Part shown: one piece after another, positions 1-8,629 of the stretch
Position numbering within the stretch: the first letter of the stretch is position 1
How the letters are laid out: each line of letters begins with the position of its first letter
Assembly (NCBI RefSeq): GCF_017377575.1
Contig: NZ_JAFREM010000004.1
Location: 186,001-250,000 of the forward strand
Source of the DNA: Candidatus Enterococcus moelleringii
GTDB lineage: Bacteria; Bacillota; Bacilli; Lactobacillales; Enterococcaceae
DNA: 64,000 bases
Reading direction: 5' to 3'
The notes under the pieces: generated by a model
The model's input: only the letters and a program-made list of their open reading frames with translations
What the model was told of the DNA's origin: nothing
Database searches by the model: none
Translations under genes and position numbers: made by a program

Positions 1-827
1 GCAACAACCGGACGATTCATGGCATACACATGCACACCGTCCACCCCATGATCCAACAAGTCCTCAATTTGTTTCAGCGAATATTCCAAGCCGGCTTTCC
101 GCAGGTCTTCAATTGAATGTTCATATTTATGGATGATTTTAATCAGCTCCGAAGGCAACGAAGTCCCGCACATGAAGATCATTTTCTCCACCTGACCACG
201 GCTCAAAATCGGCATCACCCCAGCCGAAATCGGTGCAGACACCTGACCGTTCCGAGCATCCTCCATCAAACGATAAAAGACATCATTTTCAAAGAACAGC
301 TGGGAAATAAAGAAGTCTGCGCCGGCATCTTCTTTGGCCTTCAAATGCTCAATATTTTCCACGCCAGCCAACTGGTCAATATGACCTTCCGGATAACAAG
401 CCGCTCCCACCGAAAAATCGGTATTTTCTTTAATAGAAGCAATTAGATCTTTGGCATATAAAAAGTCGGAGGAACAAGTCTCACTATCCGCCGGCAAATC
501 GCCCCGCAGCGCCAAAACATTCTCCACACCGCCGGCTTTGATATCAGCTAACAGCTGTTGGATTTCTTCATTCGTATTAGCAATACAGGACAAATGGTGC
601 AACGGCTCGATCCCGTACTCCTTTTTAATCATGGAAGCCAGCTCCAAGGTTTTATTGTCGGCTCTTGATCCAGCAGCTCCATAAGTCACACTGATGAAGT
701 CTGGTTTAATCCCTTTTAACTCCTCTAAGGTTTGATAAATCGTATCAATCGCCGCTTCTTTCTTCGGCGGAAAAAACTCGAAGGATACAACGGGTTTAGT
801 CTGTTGGTAATAGTCTTTAATTTTCAT
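1..827 (-). CDS. metF: Methylenetetrahydrofolate reductase, 3' part beyond window edge
   Basis: The protein reduces 5,10-methylenetetrahydrofolate to 5-methyltetrahydrofolate, the methyl donor for methionine synthesis, using FAD in the cytoplasm. Reading from ATG at 827, the product begins MKIKDYYQQTKPVVSFEFFP, and the FEFFPPK segment is the conserved N-terminal strand of the MetF TIM barrel. SVTYGAAGS (about residues 46-54) and the CYPEGH segment (about 160) are further family motifs. AGGAGAG lies 5-6 bases upstream of the ATG. About 275 codons are visible with no stop, so the C-terminus is outside the window. No metE or homocysteine methyltransferase lies upstream, and I see no S-box or T-box leader in 828-1025. 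Confidence 0.93.
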   Translation of the reverse strand, partial: MKIKDYYQQTKPVVSFEFFPPKKEAAIDTIYQTLEELKGIKPDFISVTYGAAGSRADNKTLELASMIKKEYGIEPLHHLSCIANTNEEIQQLLADIKAGGVENVLALRGDLPADSETCSSDFLYAKDLIASIKENTDFSVGAACYPEGHIDQLAGVENIEHLKAKEDAGADFFISQLFFENDVFYRLMEDARNGQVSAPISAGVMPILSRGQVEKMIFMCGTSLPSELIKIIHKYEHSIEDLRKAGLEYSLKQIEDLLDHGVDGVHVYAMNRPVV

Positions 828-1025
828 TGGGCTCTCCTTTTGAATAATTCTTATTTATGAGAATAGCACACAAACCCGATAATTCAAATCTTTTTCCCAT
901 CATTTATTAATCTACCATTCATACAGGTTGGTCGATTTGATTAAGTCAAAGAAGAACAGAAATCCCCTAAAAACTTACCGTCACAAAAAAAGCGCTAAAA
1001 TCAGTATTACAATTTCACCTAAACT

Positions 1026-1076
1026 AAAAAGAAGAACTTCACTGCCTCAAATCCAGCTAGTGAAATTCTTCTTTTT
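1026..1076 (-). terminator. Intrinsic terminator of the SipW-like gene
   Basis: An inverted repeat pairs 1026-1043 with 1059-1076, with one mismatch region in an AAAAAGAAGAA / TTCTTCTTTTT stem. It overlaps the last codons of the minus-strand gene that ends at 1057. The stem ends are A/T rich, so it may also stop readthrough in the other direction. Confidence 0.7.
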
Positions 1077-1623
1077 GTGACTCCACCTGCTCTTCCAACA
1101 ATCGGTGGCATTTTACTTGATACTTCTTCTGATACAAAACTGTCAAAAAGGTCAATAAAATTGCTAGGCAAAACAGAATCACTTTTATCACGTGCATGAA
1201 ACGAGTATTGAATAAGAAACCAATGAATGGTAAATAAAAGGCCGGTTTACCGATAAGATTACGAAAATGAACCAAGCCCATCTCCAGTTGTTTTACATTA
1301 TCGCCCTTTACAGCATAGCCATGAATTCGATCATCTATGGCAACTATTCGACGGGTCTTAATGTTGCGGCCTTGATTTGTATAAAAAGTGATCGCTTCCC
1401 CCACTGCGGCCTGCTCATCGTTTCGCTGGACAAATAGGAGACCGCCTTTGCGATAAGCAGGGGCCATCTTATTATCCTCCACAACATAAGGTGTGAGATC
1501 CAACAAGTGAGGCATAACAATAATTACAGTTGCCAACAAAAAAAGACAGACGATTGCCACACCGGATACCACAGTTATTTTTTGTAGTAATTCATCTGAT
1601 CTCCCCCTCATCCTCTCAATCAA
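1057..1623 (-). CDS. SipW-like (S26B) signal peptidase homologue, probably catalytically inactive
   Basis: The 188-residue protein has a TM helix at about 19-40, an extracytoplasmic domain and a second TM helix at about 146-164. The order of motifs matches the ER/SipW type of signal peptidase I: VVEDNKMAP (47-55) sits where SipW has VLSGSMEP, KTRRIV (89-94) sits where SipW has THRIV, and VKGDN (105-109) matches TKGDN. The catalytic Ser is replaced by Lys52 and the His by Arg91; only Asp108 remains. It is therefore likely a pseudoenzyme, though a chaperone or binding role is only inference. The start is uncertain: TTG 1623 and ATG 1611 are both possible and neither has a well-spaced ribosome binding site. 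It is divergent from the sensor-like gene at 1775. Confidence 0.7.
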   Translation of the reverse strand: MIERMRGRSDELLQKITVVSGVAIVCLFLLATVIIVMPHLLDLTPYVVEDNKMAPAYRKGGLLFVQRNDEQAAVGEAITFYTNQGRNIKTRRIVAIDDRIHGYAVKGDNVKQLEMGLVHFRNLIGKPAFYLPFIGFLFNTRFMHVIKVILFCLAILLTFLTVLYQKKYQVKCHRLLEEQVESQKEEFH

Positions 1624-1637
1624 ACACTCTCGTAAAT

Positions 1638-1667
1638 ATCATATCACATTTATCACAGCAGTCACAA
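1638..1667 (-). promoter_or_regulatory. Candidate promoter of the SipW-like gene
   Basis: On the minus strand TTGTGA (1662-1667), an 18-bp spacer and TATGAT (1638-1643) fit a sigma-A promoter. TGTGA occurs three times within the 29 bases, which could be a regulator site. Confidence 0.45.
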
Positions 1668-1774
1668 AATTAGTTATCTTTATTCTCTTACTTATTTGTA
1701 TTCCCCTAAGGTTACTGGTGTGATACTATTGTTGTAAATGAAAAAAATACCACTGAAAGATGAGGCATTATTTT

Positions 1775-3442
1775 ATGTCCCTTAAAACGAGGAAAATGCG
1801 TTGTAAAAAACGTTTAGCTGCTGAATTATTCCCAGCGATTTCCATTACCATAATAGTAGTTATTTTATTAACGACTATCTGGGCTGTTTACCAAGCGCAA
1901 AAAGACGTTAAAAAAACAGATGTTATCGAACTAACCGAAAATTGGATGTTCTTTGTTGAGAACCACTCCGATCAACGAGTCACCGGACCAAATACTCGCA
2001 GAATTGAGTTTGTGGATCAGAACGAAGCCTTGATTATGCAGCAATCCCTGTTTCAGACTTTTCAACAGCCTGAACTAATTGTACAGGCCAATCATCAATG
2101 GGTGACTATTCTGCTGGATGATCAGCCGCTATATCAATACAAGGAAACTGCTGACCAAGATAATCCTGGACTATTATTTACCCGGATTCGCCTGCCGGCA
2201 GATTATCGGCGCAAAACTTTGCGCGTAATTACGTCCAGTCCTTATCAATACTATACTGGTCTGCCTGCGCGAGTATTTTTAGGAGAAACGGCAAAGGTAA
2301 AATCCTTCTTTTTACTCAATGCTTATCCGCAGCTGCTGCTTTTATTCATTTGTCTAAGTGTCAGCATCGGCGGAATAGTCCTGCTGGTTAAACAAGAAAA
2401 CAAAAAGAGAGCACCGCTAGTCCTGTTATGTGTCTTTGCATTATTAGCTGGCTTGCAGGTTCTAGTCAGCACAGTTCCCCTTGTTTGGACCCTTTCGCCA
2501 GTGACTCTATCATGGCTGTATAGTGTCAGTGCACAGTTTATTCCGCTAATATTAACTACCTATTATTGGCTGCGCACTTCAAAGTATCGCAAGGGTTATT
2601 TCCCAGTCATTGCCAGTCAGTACACGCTTTTAGGCTTTACTATTATTAGCCTGGTGACAAAACAAATGCCGCTGCCGGATGTTTTACAGATTGTCAGCGG
2701 ATTAAACGTCTTTCTGACTTTGTACACCTCGTTAGTCTCTTTATTAGAAGCAGCTGACGATAATCCCTTTTACATTATTTGTGCACCAGGGATAGTTACA
2801 GGAGCGATTATTCACTGCTTCTTTTATCTTCAGCTGTTTATTGGCGCGGCCAATTTAATCGTTAACTGGCCGTTGATTGTCTTTACCGGTCTGGCCGTTT
2901 TAATTTTGGGTTATCATTTTTGGGAGATTCAAGTGATTTTGAAAAGACAGGCCAATGAAGAACGGATGGCGGTCCTGTGTGCGGCTTGTTTCGAAGAAAA
3001 ATTTGCTCAGCTTTATACTTACTTTAGTCGAAAGATTTATGCTGAGAACCAAATCCGCACTTTGCCCATCGGTTTAGTGCTGGCCCAGCTGCAGGCTCAT
3101 TATCAGAAAGCTTTTGCGGATCATCAAGGAAATTTGAAGTGCGAATTTTCTTTACAAGATCCATCGCAGCTTTTAGAGCAAGATTATTTCCATTTATTGA
3201 TTCAAGTTTGCGAGAAATTATTAGCCACCAAACAATCTCTTGGCTGTGACGCCGTGCTTACGATTCGTCAAGAAAAAAACGAGTTAATTATTGAAAGTCT
3301 GTTGGATTCCGACATAAAGCTCAATGAAATCAACCCTTCAAATCTAAACTTTTATCGGCAGCATTTACGAACTTCAGTTGAAGATAAAAAAGGCCATTAC
3401 CAACGGTCGGAGCATCAGCTGATTATCCGATTAGCTTACTAA
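1775..3442 (+). CDS. Seven-helix membrane sensor-like protein, no recognisable kinase motifs
   Basis: I do not recognise an exact family. The layout is an N-terminal TM helix (about 18-38), an extracytoplasmic domain of about 150 residues, about seven TM helices (roughly 180-390), then a cytoplasmic tail of about 165 residues. This resembles 7TMR-DISM sensors. The tail looks like a remnant of a LytS/HATPase-type module, but I see no H-box, N-box or G-box, so phosphotransfer is doubtful. The ATG at 1775 is preferred over 1760 because GAGG (1762-1765) lies 9 bases before it. An extended -10, TGATACTAT, ends at 1729. No response regulator is adjacent. The divergent neighbour is the SipW-like pseudoenzyme. 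Confidence 0.6.
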   Translation: MSLKTRKMRCKKRLAAELFPAISITIIVVILLTTIWAVYQAQKDVKKTDVIELTENWMFFVENHSDQRVTGPNTRRIEFVDQNEALIMQQSLFQTFQQPELIVQANHQWVTILLDDQPLYQYKETADQDNPGLLFTRIRLPADYRRKTLRVITSSPYQYYTGLPARVFLGETAKVKSFFLLNAYPQLLLLFICLSVSIGGIVLLVKQENKKRAPLVLLCVFALLAGLQVLVSTVPLVWTLSPVTLSWLYSVSAQFIPLILTTYYWLRTSKYRKGYFPVIASQYTLLGFTIISLVTKQMPLPDVLQIVSGLNVFLTLYTSLVSLLEAADDNPFYIICAPGIVTGAIIHCFFYLQLFIGAANLIVNWPLIVFTGLAVLILGYHFWEIQVILKRQANEERMAVLCAACFEEKFAQLYTYFSRKIYAENQIRTLPIGLVLAQLQAHYQKAFADHQGNLKCEFSLQDPSQLLEQDYFHLLIQVCEKLLATKQSLGCDAVLTIRQEKNELIIESLLDSDIKLNEINPSNLNFYRQHLRTSVEDKKGHYQRSEHQLIIRLAY

Positions 3443-3487
3443 AAAGGAGCCGCAAGCCCAGTTTGATCTGGTTTGCTGCTCCTTTTT
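3441..3487 (+). terminator. Intrinsic terminator
   Basis: AAAAAGGAGC (3441-3450) pairs perfectly with GCTCCTTTTT (3478-3487). It lies between convergent genes and can serve both. Confidence 0.85.
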
Positions 3488-3490
3488 GTA

Positions 3491-4498
3491 TTAATAAATC
3501 AAACTCAAAAACTCTTCCTTGGTTACATTGCCAAAGTAATGCGTTAGATCAATTTGATCAACAACTGCTTCCAACGCAGCTTTTTCGTACTTAGTACCGA
3601 CTAATTGATCTTCCACGTCTTTGATTTCCCCAAGTCCGAAGAAATCTCCAAAGATTTTCGCTTCCTTGATTTCTCCATCTGCAACATTTAAACGAACTTC
3701 AATTGAGCCAATCGCAAAACGTTGGCGGCGTTCCAAGTTAAATTCTGGGGAACGACCATAGTTCCAGTCCCAGTTGCGGTAATATTCATCAGAAATTTGA
3801 TTAATGGCTTTCCAATCTTCTTCATTCAGCTCATGAGTTTTCACTTGATCAACACTGTCCACGCCAAAAATTTGCAGCAAGATCGCTTGACGGAATTCTT
3901 CCGTGGTCATATCCTGCTTGTCTTCAGGCAAGAATGGTTTAATGTTGGTTACCCGTGAACGGATTGATTTGATGCCTTTTGATTCGATCTTATCTTTGCG
4001 AACCTCCAATGCATTCACCACTTCATCCACGTCACTGTCAAACATCAAGGTGCCGTGGGCAAACATGCGGCCATTGGTTGAGTACATGGCGTTGCCTGAG
4101 AATTTCTTATCCTCAATCACCAAGTCGTTCCGACCTTTTAATTCAGCACCTTCAACACCTAACTTATGCAAAGCTTCCACAATCGGCTCTGTCAGCTTTT
4201 TGAAATCACGGAAGGAATTGCCGTCATCTGGCATGATAAAGCTGAAGTTTAAATTCCCAGTATCGTGATATACCGCACCGCCGCCGCTTAAACGACGAAC
4301 CACTTTAATGTTGTGCTCTTCCACATACTCTTTATTAATTTCTTGAATCGTATTTTGGTTACGACCGATGATGATGGACGGCTCATTAATATAAAACAAT
4401 AAAATCGGTTCATCCAACGGCATGTTCCGCAATAGATAGGTTTCAATCGCTAAGTTTACTCGTGGGTCACGTTCTTGATCGTTTGGCACATAAATCAT
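3491..4498 (-). CDS. lplA: Lipoate-protein ligase
   Basis: The enzyme activates lipoate with ATP and attaches it to the lysine of lipoyl domains of 2-oxoacid dehydrogenases or GcvH. The 335-residue protein carries the ligase core RRLSGGGAVYHDTGN (68-82), the NDLVIEDKKFSG segment with the probable catalytic Lys (131-132), and a C-terminal accessory domain (about 250-335) as in the LplA/LplJ type. Length is normal. AGGAGATGATTCA precedes the ATG. It is followed upstream on the same strand, 11 bases away, by the MBL-fold gene, so the DUF975, MBL and lplA genes may be cotranscribed. Confidence 0.93.
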   Translation of the reverse strand: MIYVPNDQERDPRVNLAIETYLLRNMPLDEPILLFYINEPSIIIGRNQNTIQEINKEYVEEHNIKVVRRLSGGGAVYHDTGNLNFSFIMPDDGNSFRDFKKLTEPIVEALHKLGVEGAELKGRNDLVIEDKKFSGNAMYSTNGRMFAHGTLMFDSDVDEVVNALEVRKDKIESKGIKSIRSRVTNIKPFLPEDKQDMTTEEFRQAILLQIFGVDSVDQVKTHELNEEDWKAINQISDEYYRNWDWNYGRSPEFNLERRQRFAIGSIEVRLNVADGEIKEAKIFGDFFGLGEIKDVEDQLVGTKYEKAALEAVVDQIDLTHYFGNVTKEEFLSLIY

Positions 4499-4509
4499 TG
4501 AATCATCTC

Positions 4510-5247
4510 CTAAATAATAAATTGTTTATGAGGTGCCGCCAGCTCCACTGGAATCTCTCCGCTGGCTGCTTGCGCTTGTTGGCGCAATTCTTCTAAATCA
4601 CCTTGTTGCGGCAAATGAGTCAGCACCAGCTTCTTCACATCAGCATTCTTGGCAAAGGTACCCGATTCCTGCGCAGTGAAATGAGCTTTATGCCGTTCAT
4701 TGCCGTTAAACAAATACGTATCTGCTAAAAATAGATCCGCATCCTTAGCAAATTCGTTGAAACTTTCCAAATAACCGGAATCCCCAGTAAAGACAAAAAC
4801 CTTACCAGTTGCATCTTCTACAAAACGCATTGCAAAACACGGTACCGGATGGATGGTTTTCATAAAGGTAACAGTAAACGGCCCAATCTTCAACGCTTCT
4901 GCTTCAAAGTATGCTCGTCCTTCTGTTACACCTTCCATCGTCAAATCGTTGAAATGAAAGTCATCTTCCATATGTCCATAAATCGGCAAAATTGGTTTTG
5001 GCGTCTGAGTAGGATAGAGCTGCCAGTAGTATTGCAGCACACCTAAATCAGCAATATGATCGTGATGATAATGGGTCAAAATAACCGCATCTAAGTCTAA
5101 TGGATCAAGTTCTTTTTCCAATTCTACTAACGTCGAACTGCCGGCATCCAGCAACAAATTGAAATCGCCGCTTTGCAGCAGATAACTGGTGGTACCTTGT
5201 CCGCCGTATGGGTAGGCTCCTAAACAGCCTAAGACGGTTAATTTCAT
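4510..5247 (-). CDS. MBL-fold metallohydrolase (YhfI-like)
   Basis: A 245-residue cytoplasmic metallo-beta-lactamase-fold hydrolase. The HxHxDH zinc motif is THYHHDH at 58-64, and FTGDSGY (about 152-158) gives the later metal-binding Asp. TADTYLF and THLPQQ towards the C-terminus fit the RNase Z-like branch of small MBL proteins. B. subtilis YhfI, which also lies next to a lipoate ligase gene (lplJ/YhfJ), is the likely relative; that conserved pairing is from memory. The start codon overlaps the stop of the DUF975 gene by one base (TAATG), so the two are translationally coupled. Substrate unknown. Confidence 0.85.
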   Translation of the reverse strand: MKLTVLGCLGAYPYGGQGTTSYLLQSGDFNLLLDAGSSTLVELEKELDPLDLDAVILTHYHHDHIADLGVLQYYWQLYPTQTPKPILPIYGHMEDDFHFNDLTMEGVTEGRAYFEAEALKIGPFTVTFMKTIHPVPCFAMRFVEDATGKVFVFTGDSGYLESFNEFAKDADLFLADTYLFNGNERHKAHFTAQESGTFAKNADVKKLVLTHLPQQGDLEELRQQAQAASGEIPVELAAPHKQFII

Positions 5248-6029
5248 TAAATCGTCCCCTTCACATCAATTTTTTCTTGCAATGCTTGGTCATAAAAGGC
5301 CGCATTCGCTACATTTGCATAAGCCACTGCCCAAAGAACTGGGATAACAAAAAGCAGAATCCCTAAAAGATACCAGCCGATAAATGAAAGCTGCAGTAAA
5401 ATGTATTGGCCCCAACGATCTTTGATTAAGTCCCACGCCTTCTTGATGCAATCCATCGCGCTTAATTCCGGATAATCAAATTTCAAGTACGCCGCAAAAC
5501 GGAATAGTCCCGACACAATGCTACTGACAATCGCGTACAGAATGACTGTGATTAAAAACAACAATACAAAGCCGGCACTGGCGAAGCGATCAACCATGGA
5601 ATAATTTACTGCACCGGTTCCTAAAACTAAACTAATATAAAAACCTAATCCTCCTTGAAGCAGCAGAGGAATGAAGATTACTAGTCCTAAAACATACTGA
5701 ATGATTGAACCAATCACATTGATGATCAGCAGAGGAACATAGTATTTCCCTTGAAATACCACAAACAACTGGGCAATATCCGCACGTCCGCCACGGGTGA
5801 CAAACAAACCGACGTAATACATGGCATAGGTGAAGCCAAACAATACAAAGGTGGTAATGACAAATGACATGATGGTTTGGATACTGCCGCTGTTTACCAC
5901 ACCAGTGACGCGATTGACCGCCATTGTCAGTAAGGAACTTAAAAAGAAGATTCCCGCATTCAACCCCCACTGACCCCGCAACCGCTCTTTGGCAATTTTT
6001 CGATATTCACTAACTCTCATTTTTTCCAT
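5247..6029 (-). CDS. DUF975 family integral membrane protein
   Basis: The 260-residue protein has about five hydrophobic segments (roughly 24-46, 62-86, 105-135, 160-190 and 215-245). The N-terminal pattern REYRKIAKERLRGQWG and the later region AMDCIKKAWDLIKDRWGQY match the DUF975 family of Firmicutes membrane proteins, whose role is unknown. The ATG at 6029 is preceded by TTAGGAGCAAAATA. That ribosome binding site coincides with the edge of the tandem repeat array upstream, whose units end in GTTAGGTGCC. The gene overlaps the MBL gene by one base. Confidence 0.85.
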   Translation of the reverse strand: MEKMRVSEYRKIAKERLRGQWGLNAGIFFLSSLLTMAVNRVTGVVNSGSIQTIMSFVITTFVLFGFTYAMYYVGLFVTRGGRADIAQLFVVFQGKYYVPLLIINVIGSIIQYVLGLVIFIPLLLQGGLGFYISLVLGTGAVNYSMVDRFASAGFVLLFLITVILYAIVSSIVSGLFRFAAYLKFDYPELSAMDCIKKAWDLIKDRWGQYILLQLSFIGWYLLGILLFVIPVLWAVAYANVANAAFYDQALQEKIDVKGTI

Positions 6030-6035
6030 TATTTT

Positions 6036-6568
6036 GCTCCTAACTCGTATTAAGGTATTAATTTTTCTTACTGAAAAATTAGTTTGATTCTCGTACGTGT
6101 ACCATTCTTCTAGACAGGTTGTTCCTTGGTTTGTATAGCTTCTTGTACAGCTTGCTCACTAAGTAAAACTGCGTAAAGAAGAACTGGCACCTAACTCTTT
6201 TAAGGTATTAATTTTTCTTACTGAAAAATTAGTTTGATTCTCGTACGTGTACCATTCTTCTAGACAGGTTGTTCCTTGGTTTGTATAGCTTCTTGTACAG
6301 CTTGCTCACTAAGTTAAACTGCGTAAAGAAGAACTGGCACCTAACTCTTTTTAAGGTATTCATTTTTCCTACAGAAATATTAGTCCGATTTTCGTACGTG
6401 TACCATTCTTCTAGTCTGGATAATCCTTATTTTGCATAGTATCTTGTACAGCTTGCTCACTAAGTTAAACTGCGTAAAGAAGAACTGGCACCTAACTCTT
6501 TTTAAGGTATTCATTTTTCCTACAGAAAAATTAGTTTGATTTTCGTACGTGTACCATTCTTCTAGACT
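6036..6568. repeat. Tandem array of a 150-151 bp unit, about 3.5 copies
   Basis: Units start TAAGGTATT at 6051, 6201, 6352 and 6503 (periods 150, 151, 151); the last copy is partial and stops near 6568. Units 1 and 2 differ by about one substitution and one indel, which points to very recent duplication. Unit 3 has diverged in the middle (about 6370-6440). Each unit contains a hairpin, TAATTTTTC-TTACT-GAAAAATTA or a variant, and the conserved core TTCGTACGTGTACCATTCT. No coding potential is evident. The end next to the DUF975 gene grades into that gene's ribosome binding site. Both flanking genes read leftward, so the array is in the leader of DUF975 and downstream in sense of pepA. Confidence 0.95.
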
Positions 6569-6579
6569 GAATAAATAGT

Positions 6580-7659
6580 TTAGTAATCTTTGATTTCAGC
6601 TAGCGCATCATGATCTAAACGGGCAACTACTTCGGTAACTAAACGAACCGTATTCAAGTAGTCATCCTCATGAATAATGGTTGTATGAGAATGCAAGTAA
6701 CGAACTGGAACAGTGATTGCCAATGATGGCACGCCATCCCGAGTCAAGTGCATTTGCCCTGCGTCAGTCCCACCGCCTGCAATAACCGTGTATTGGAATG
6801 GAATCTCCAATTCTTCCGCTACTTTGATGACAAAATTCAATAAGCGCTTATGAGGTACCATAGAGGCATCGTAAATCAACACCTGCGGACCTTTGCCTAA
6901 AACAGAATCCGCCTCTTTAGGTGTCATACCTGGTGTGTCACCAGCCGTTCCAGTGTCTAATGCAAAAGCGACATCCGGGTTTACTAAGTGCGAGCTGGTT
7001 CTAGCTCCCCGCAATCCCACTTCTTCTTGTACGTCGCTGCCGGCAAACAGAACATTGTGGTGCTCCCGTTTTGAAAGATTTTCCAACACTCGCAAAGAAA
7101 CAGCCGTTCCGATACGATTATCCCAAGCCTTCGCTAATAAGAATTTAGTATCATTCATACGTTGGTATTCAATGTAAGGAGTCACCATGTCTCCGGGTCG
7201 AATGCCCCAGCCTTTAGCTTCTTCTTCGCTAGATGCGCCGATATCAATGAACATGTCTTTGATTTCAAAAGGTTTCTTACGAGCTTCCGGCGTTAATACA
7301 TGAGGTGGTTTTGAACCAATCACGCCATGGATCAGCTTACCGTCCATTGTTTTAATTTCCACCTGCTGCGCCAGCATGACTTGATTCCACCAGCCACCGA
7401 TGGTTTGGAATTCCAAAAATCCTTTCTCAGTGATTTTAGTTACCATGAAGCCGACTTCATCCAAGTGTCCAGAAATGAAAACTTTCGGTCCCCCACCAGC
7501 ACCATGTTTGGCAATGACACTGCCTAAACCGTCAAAAAAGATATCATCCGCAAAATCCTTAGCATAGGATTTGAATACTTCTCTTACCTCGTCTTCATTA
7601 CCGGCAATACCGCGGGCTGAAGTTAAATCAATTAATAGCTGCTCTTCTTTTTGTTCCAC
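6580..7659 (-). CDS. pepA: M42 family glutamyl aminopeptidase
   Basis: A two-metal cytosolic aminopeptidase that removes N-terminal Glu/Asp residues in peptide use. The 359-residue protein shows the M42 metal ligands in order: GHLDEVG (His65, Asp67), AWDNRIG (Asp180), QEEVGLRG (Glu212/213), ALDTGTAG (Asp235) and YLHSH (His333). The length is typical. The start ATG follows a GGAGG-type site (AAGGAGGATGCAACG). It stands alone, divergent from the Nudix gene, and its transcript would run into the tandem repeat array; I see no clear terminator between them. Confidence 0.93.
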   Translation of the reverse strand: MEQKEEQLLIDLTSARGIAGNEDEVREVFKSYAKDFADDIFFDGLGSVIAKHGAGGGPKVFISGHLDEVGFMVTKITEKGFLEFQTIGGWWNQVMLAQQVEIKTMDGKLIHGVIGSKPPHVLTPEARKKPFEIKDMFIDIGASSEEEAKGWGIRPGDMVTPYIEYQRMNDTKFLLAKAWDNRIGTAVSLRVLENLSKREHHNVLFAGSDVQEEVGLRGARTSSHLVNPDVAFALDTGTAGDTPGMTPKEADSVLGKGPQVLIYDASMVPHKRLLNFVIKVAEELEIPFQYTVIAGGGTDAGQMHLTRDGVPSLAITVPVRYLHSHTTIIHEDDYLNTVRLVTEVVARLDHDALAEIKDY

Positions 7660-7772
7660 GTTGCATCCTCCTTATAACTGCCAATCAATTTCCCAATGAA
7701 AATGTGGCCTTGTTTTCACACTTTCCAGTATACCATTGTAAAAAAACTTTGCGTAGTCTAGAAGGTTTTTAT

Positions 7773-7781
7773 TGGTATAAT
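7773..7781 (+). promoter_or_regulatory. Extended -10 promoter of the Nudix gene
   Basis: TGGTATAAT matches the TGn-TATAAT extended -10 exactly. It lies about 19 bases before the ATG at 7800, with GAGGTGAAG between. A clear -35 is absent, as is common for this class. Confidence 0.6.
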
Positions 7782-7799
7782 ATACGCGAGGTGAAGAAA

Positions 7800-8213
7800 A
7801 TGGCACGTTTGTTATCCGTAGAATTAACCATGATGGTGATGATTGAAAATCAAAAAGGACAAATTTTAGTACAAGACCGGCAAAAATCCGACTGGCCCGG
7901 CTGGACATTTCCCGGCGGACATGTGGAAGAAAACGAAGGAAGTCTGCAGGCTGCGATTCGCGAAATTAAAGAAGAAACCGGATTGGCAGTTACGCCTTTT
8001 TTAAAAGGCGTTGCTGAATGGAATCACTTAAGCACCAGATCCCGTGAGCTGGCCTTTTTATATACAGCTTATACCACTGAGGAGCCTAATACAGAGGCGA
8101 ATCTTTTCTGGGTAAACAAGTCAGAATTACAAACACATACCTTAGCGGGGACTTTAAACGATTTATTACCCGTATTTTTCGGCGAGGTTCAACATTATTA
8201 TCAAGAAGATTAA
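7800..8213 (+). CDS. Nudix hydrolase
   Basis: A 137-residue Nudix domain protein that should hydrolyse a nucleoside diphosphate linked to another group. The Nudix box fits GX5EX7REUXEEXGU without a mismatch: G, HVEEN, E, GSLQAAI, REIKEETGL (about residues 40-62). The ATG at 7800 is chosen over a longer reading from 7704 because GAGGTGAAG is well placed and the extra N-terminal residues are unlike the family and would precede the promoter. Substrate cannot be told; small stand-alone proteins of this type include MutT/YjhB-like 8-oxo-dGTP or general NTP hydrolases. Confidence 0.9.
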   Translation: MARLLSVELTMMVMIENQKGQILVQDRQKSDWPGWTFPGGHVEENEGSLQAAIREIKEETGLAVTPFLKGVAEWNHLSTRSRELAFLYTAYTTEEPNTEANLFWVNKSELQTHTLAGTLNDLLPVFFGEVQHYYQED

Positions 8214-8289
8214 GATTATCTTGCAAAAAGAGTGTATTATATTGGGCTATTTATTGGTAAAATAAGGAAAAATAGAGAGAAGGTAAATT

Positions 8290-8562
8290 ATGCGCGGAAT
8301 CATCTCTAACGATCAACGAGTCTATCGCTACGAATCCCCTTTTTTGTTGCAGGGAGAAAATGATCTGTCACTAAGTGAACTACGTAATATTTTTATTCGA
8401 CAATTGACCGGCAATCCTCAAGCAAAATATGTCGCCAACAACTATGCGTTGGAAAAAGATAAGCGCACCATCTCAGTTTGGCGCAAAGACGGCAAAATCT
8501 TATCAGACGACGAACAGGCCCGGATTGACCAAGTATTGCCGCGAATTTTTGAGATGTACTAA
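8290..8562 (+). CDS. Small conserved-looking hypothetical protein
   Basis: I do not recognise the 90-residue product. It is soluble, mixed charge, with no signal peptide or TM helix. GAGAAGG lies 8 bases before the ATG and a strong terminator follows, so it behaves as a real gene. It lies 76 bases after the Nudix gene and may be cotranscribed with it. Confidence 0.65.
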   Translation: MRGIISNDQRVYRYESPFLLQGENDLSLSELRNIFIRQLTGNPQAKYVANNYALEKDKRTISVWRKDGKILSDDEQARIDQVLPRIFEMY

Positions 8563-8599
8563 AAAAGGACCCCGCAAGGCCCTTTCATATGACTTATTT

Positions 8600-8629
8600 A
8601 CTGACGAGTTTGACTCGTCAGTTTTTTAT
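8600..8629 (+). terminator. Strong intrinsic terminator
   Basis: ACTGACGAGT (8600-8609) and ACTCGTCAGT (8613-8622) form a perfect 10-bp stem with a 3-base loop followed by TTTTTTATT. A smaller hairpin (AAAGGACC / GGCCCTTT, about 8564-8585) precedes it. Confidence 0.92.

Noticed and set aside
117-684. Two plus-strand open frames inside metF
   Set aside because: They lie antisense to a clearly coding metF frame and show no family motifs or ribosome binding sites.
6036-6568. CRISPR array
   Set aside because: The units are 150 bp and continuous; there are no short direct repeats separated by unique spacers and no cas genes.
6036-6568. Repeated coding module
   Set aside because: All frames in both directions contain stops within each unit, and the unit length alternates between 150 and 151 bp.
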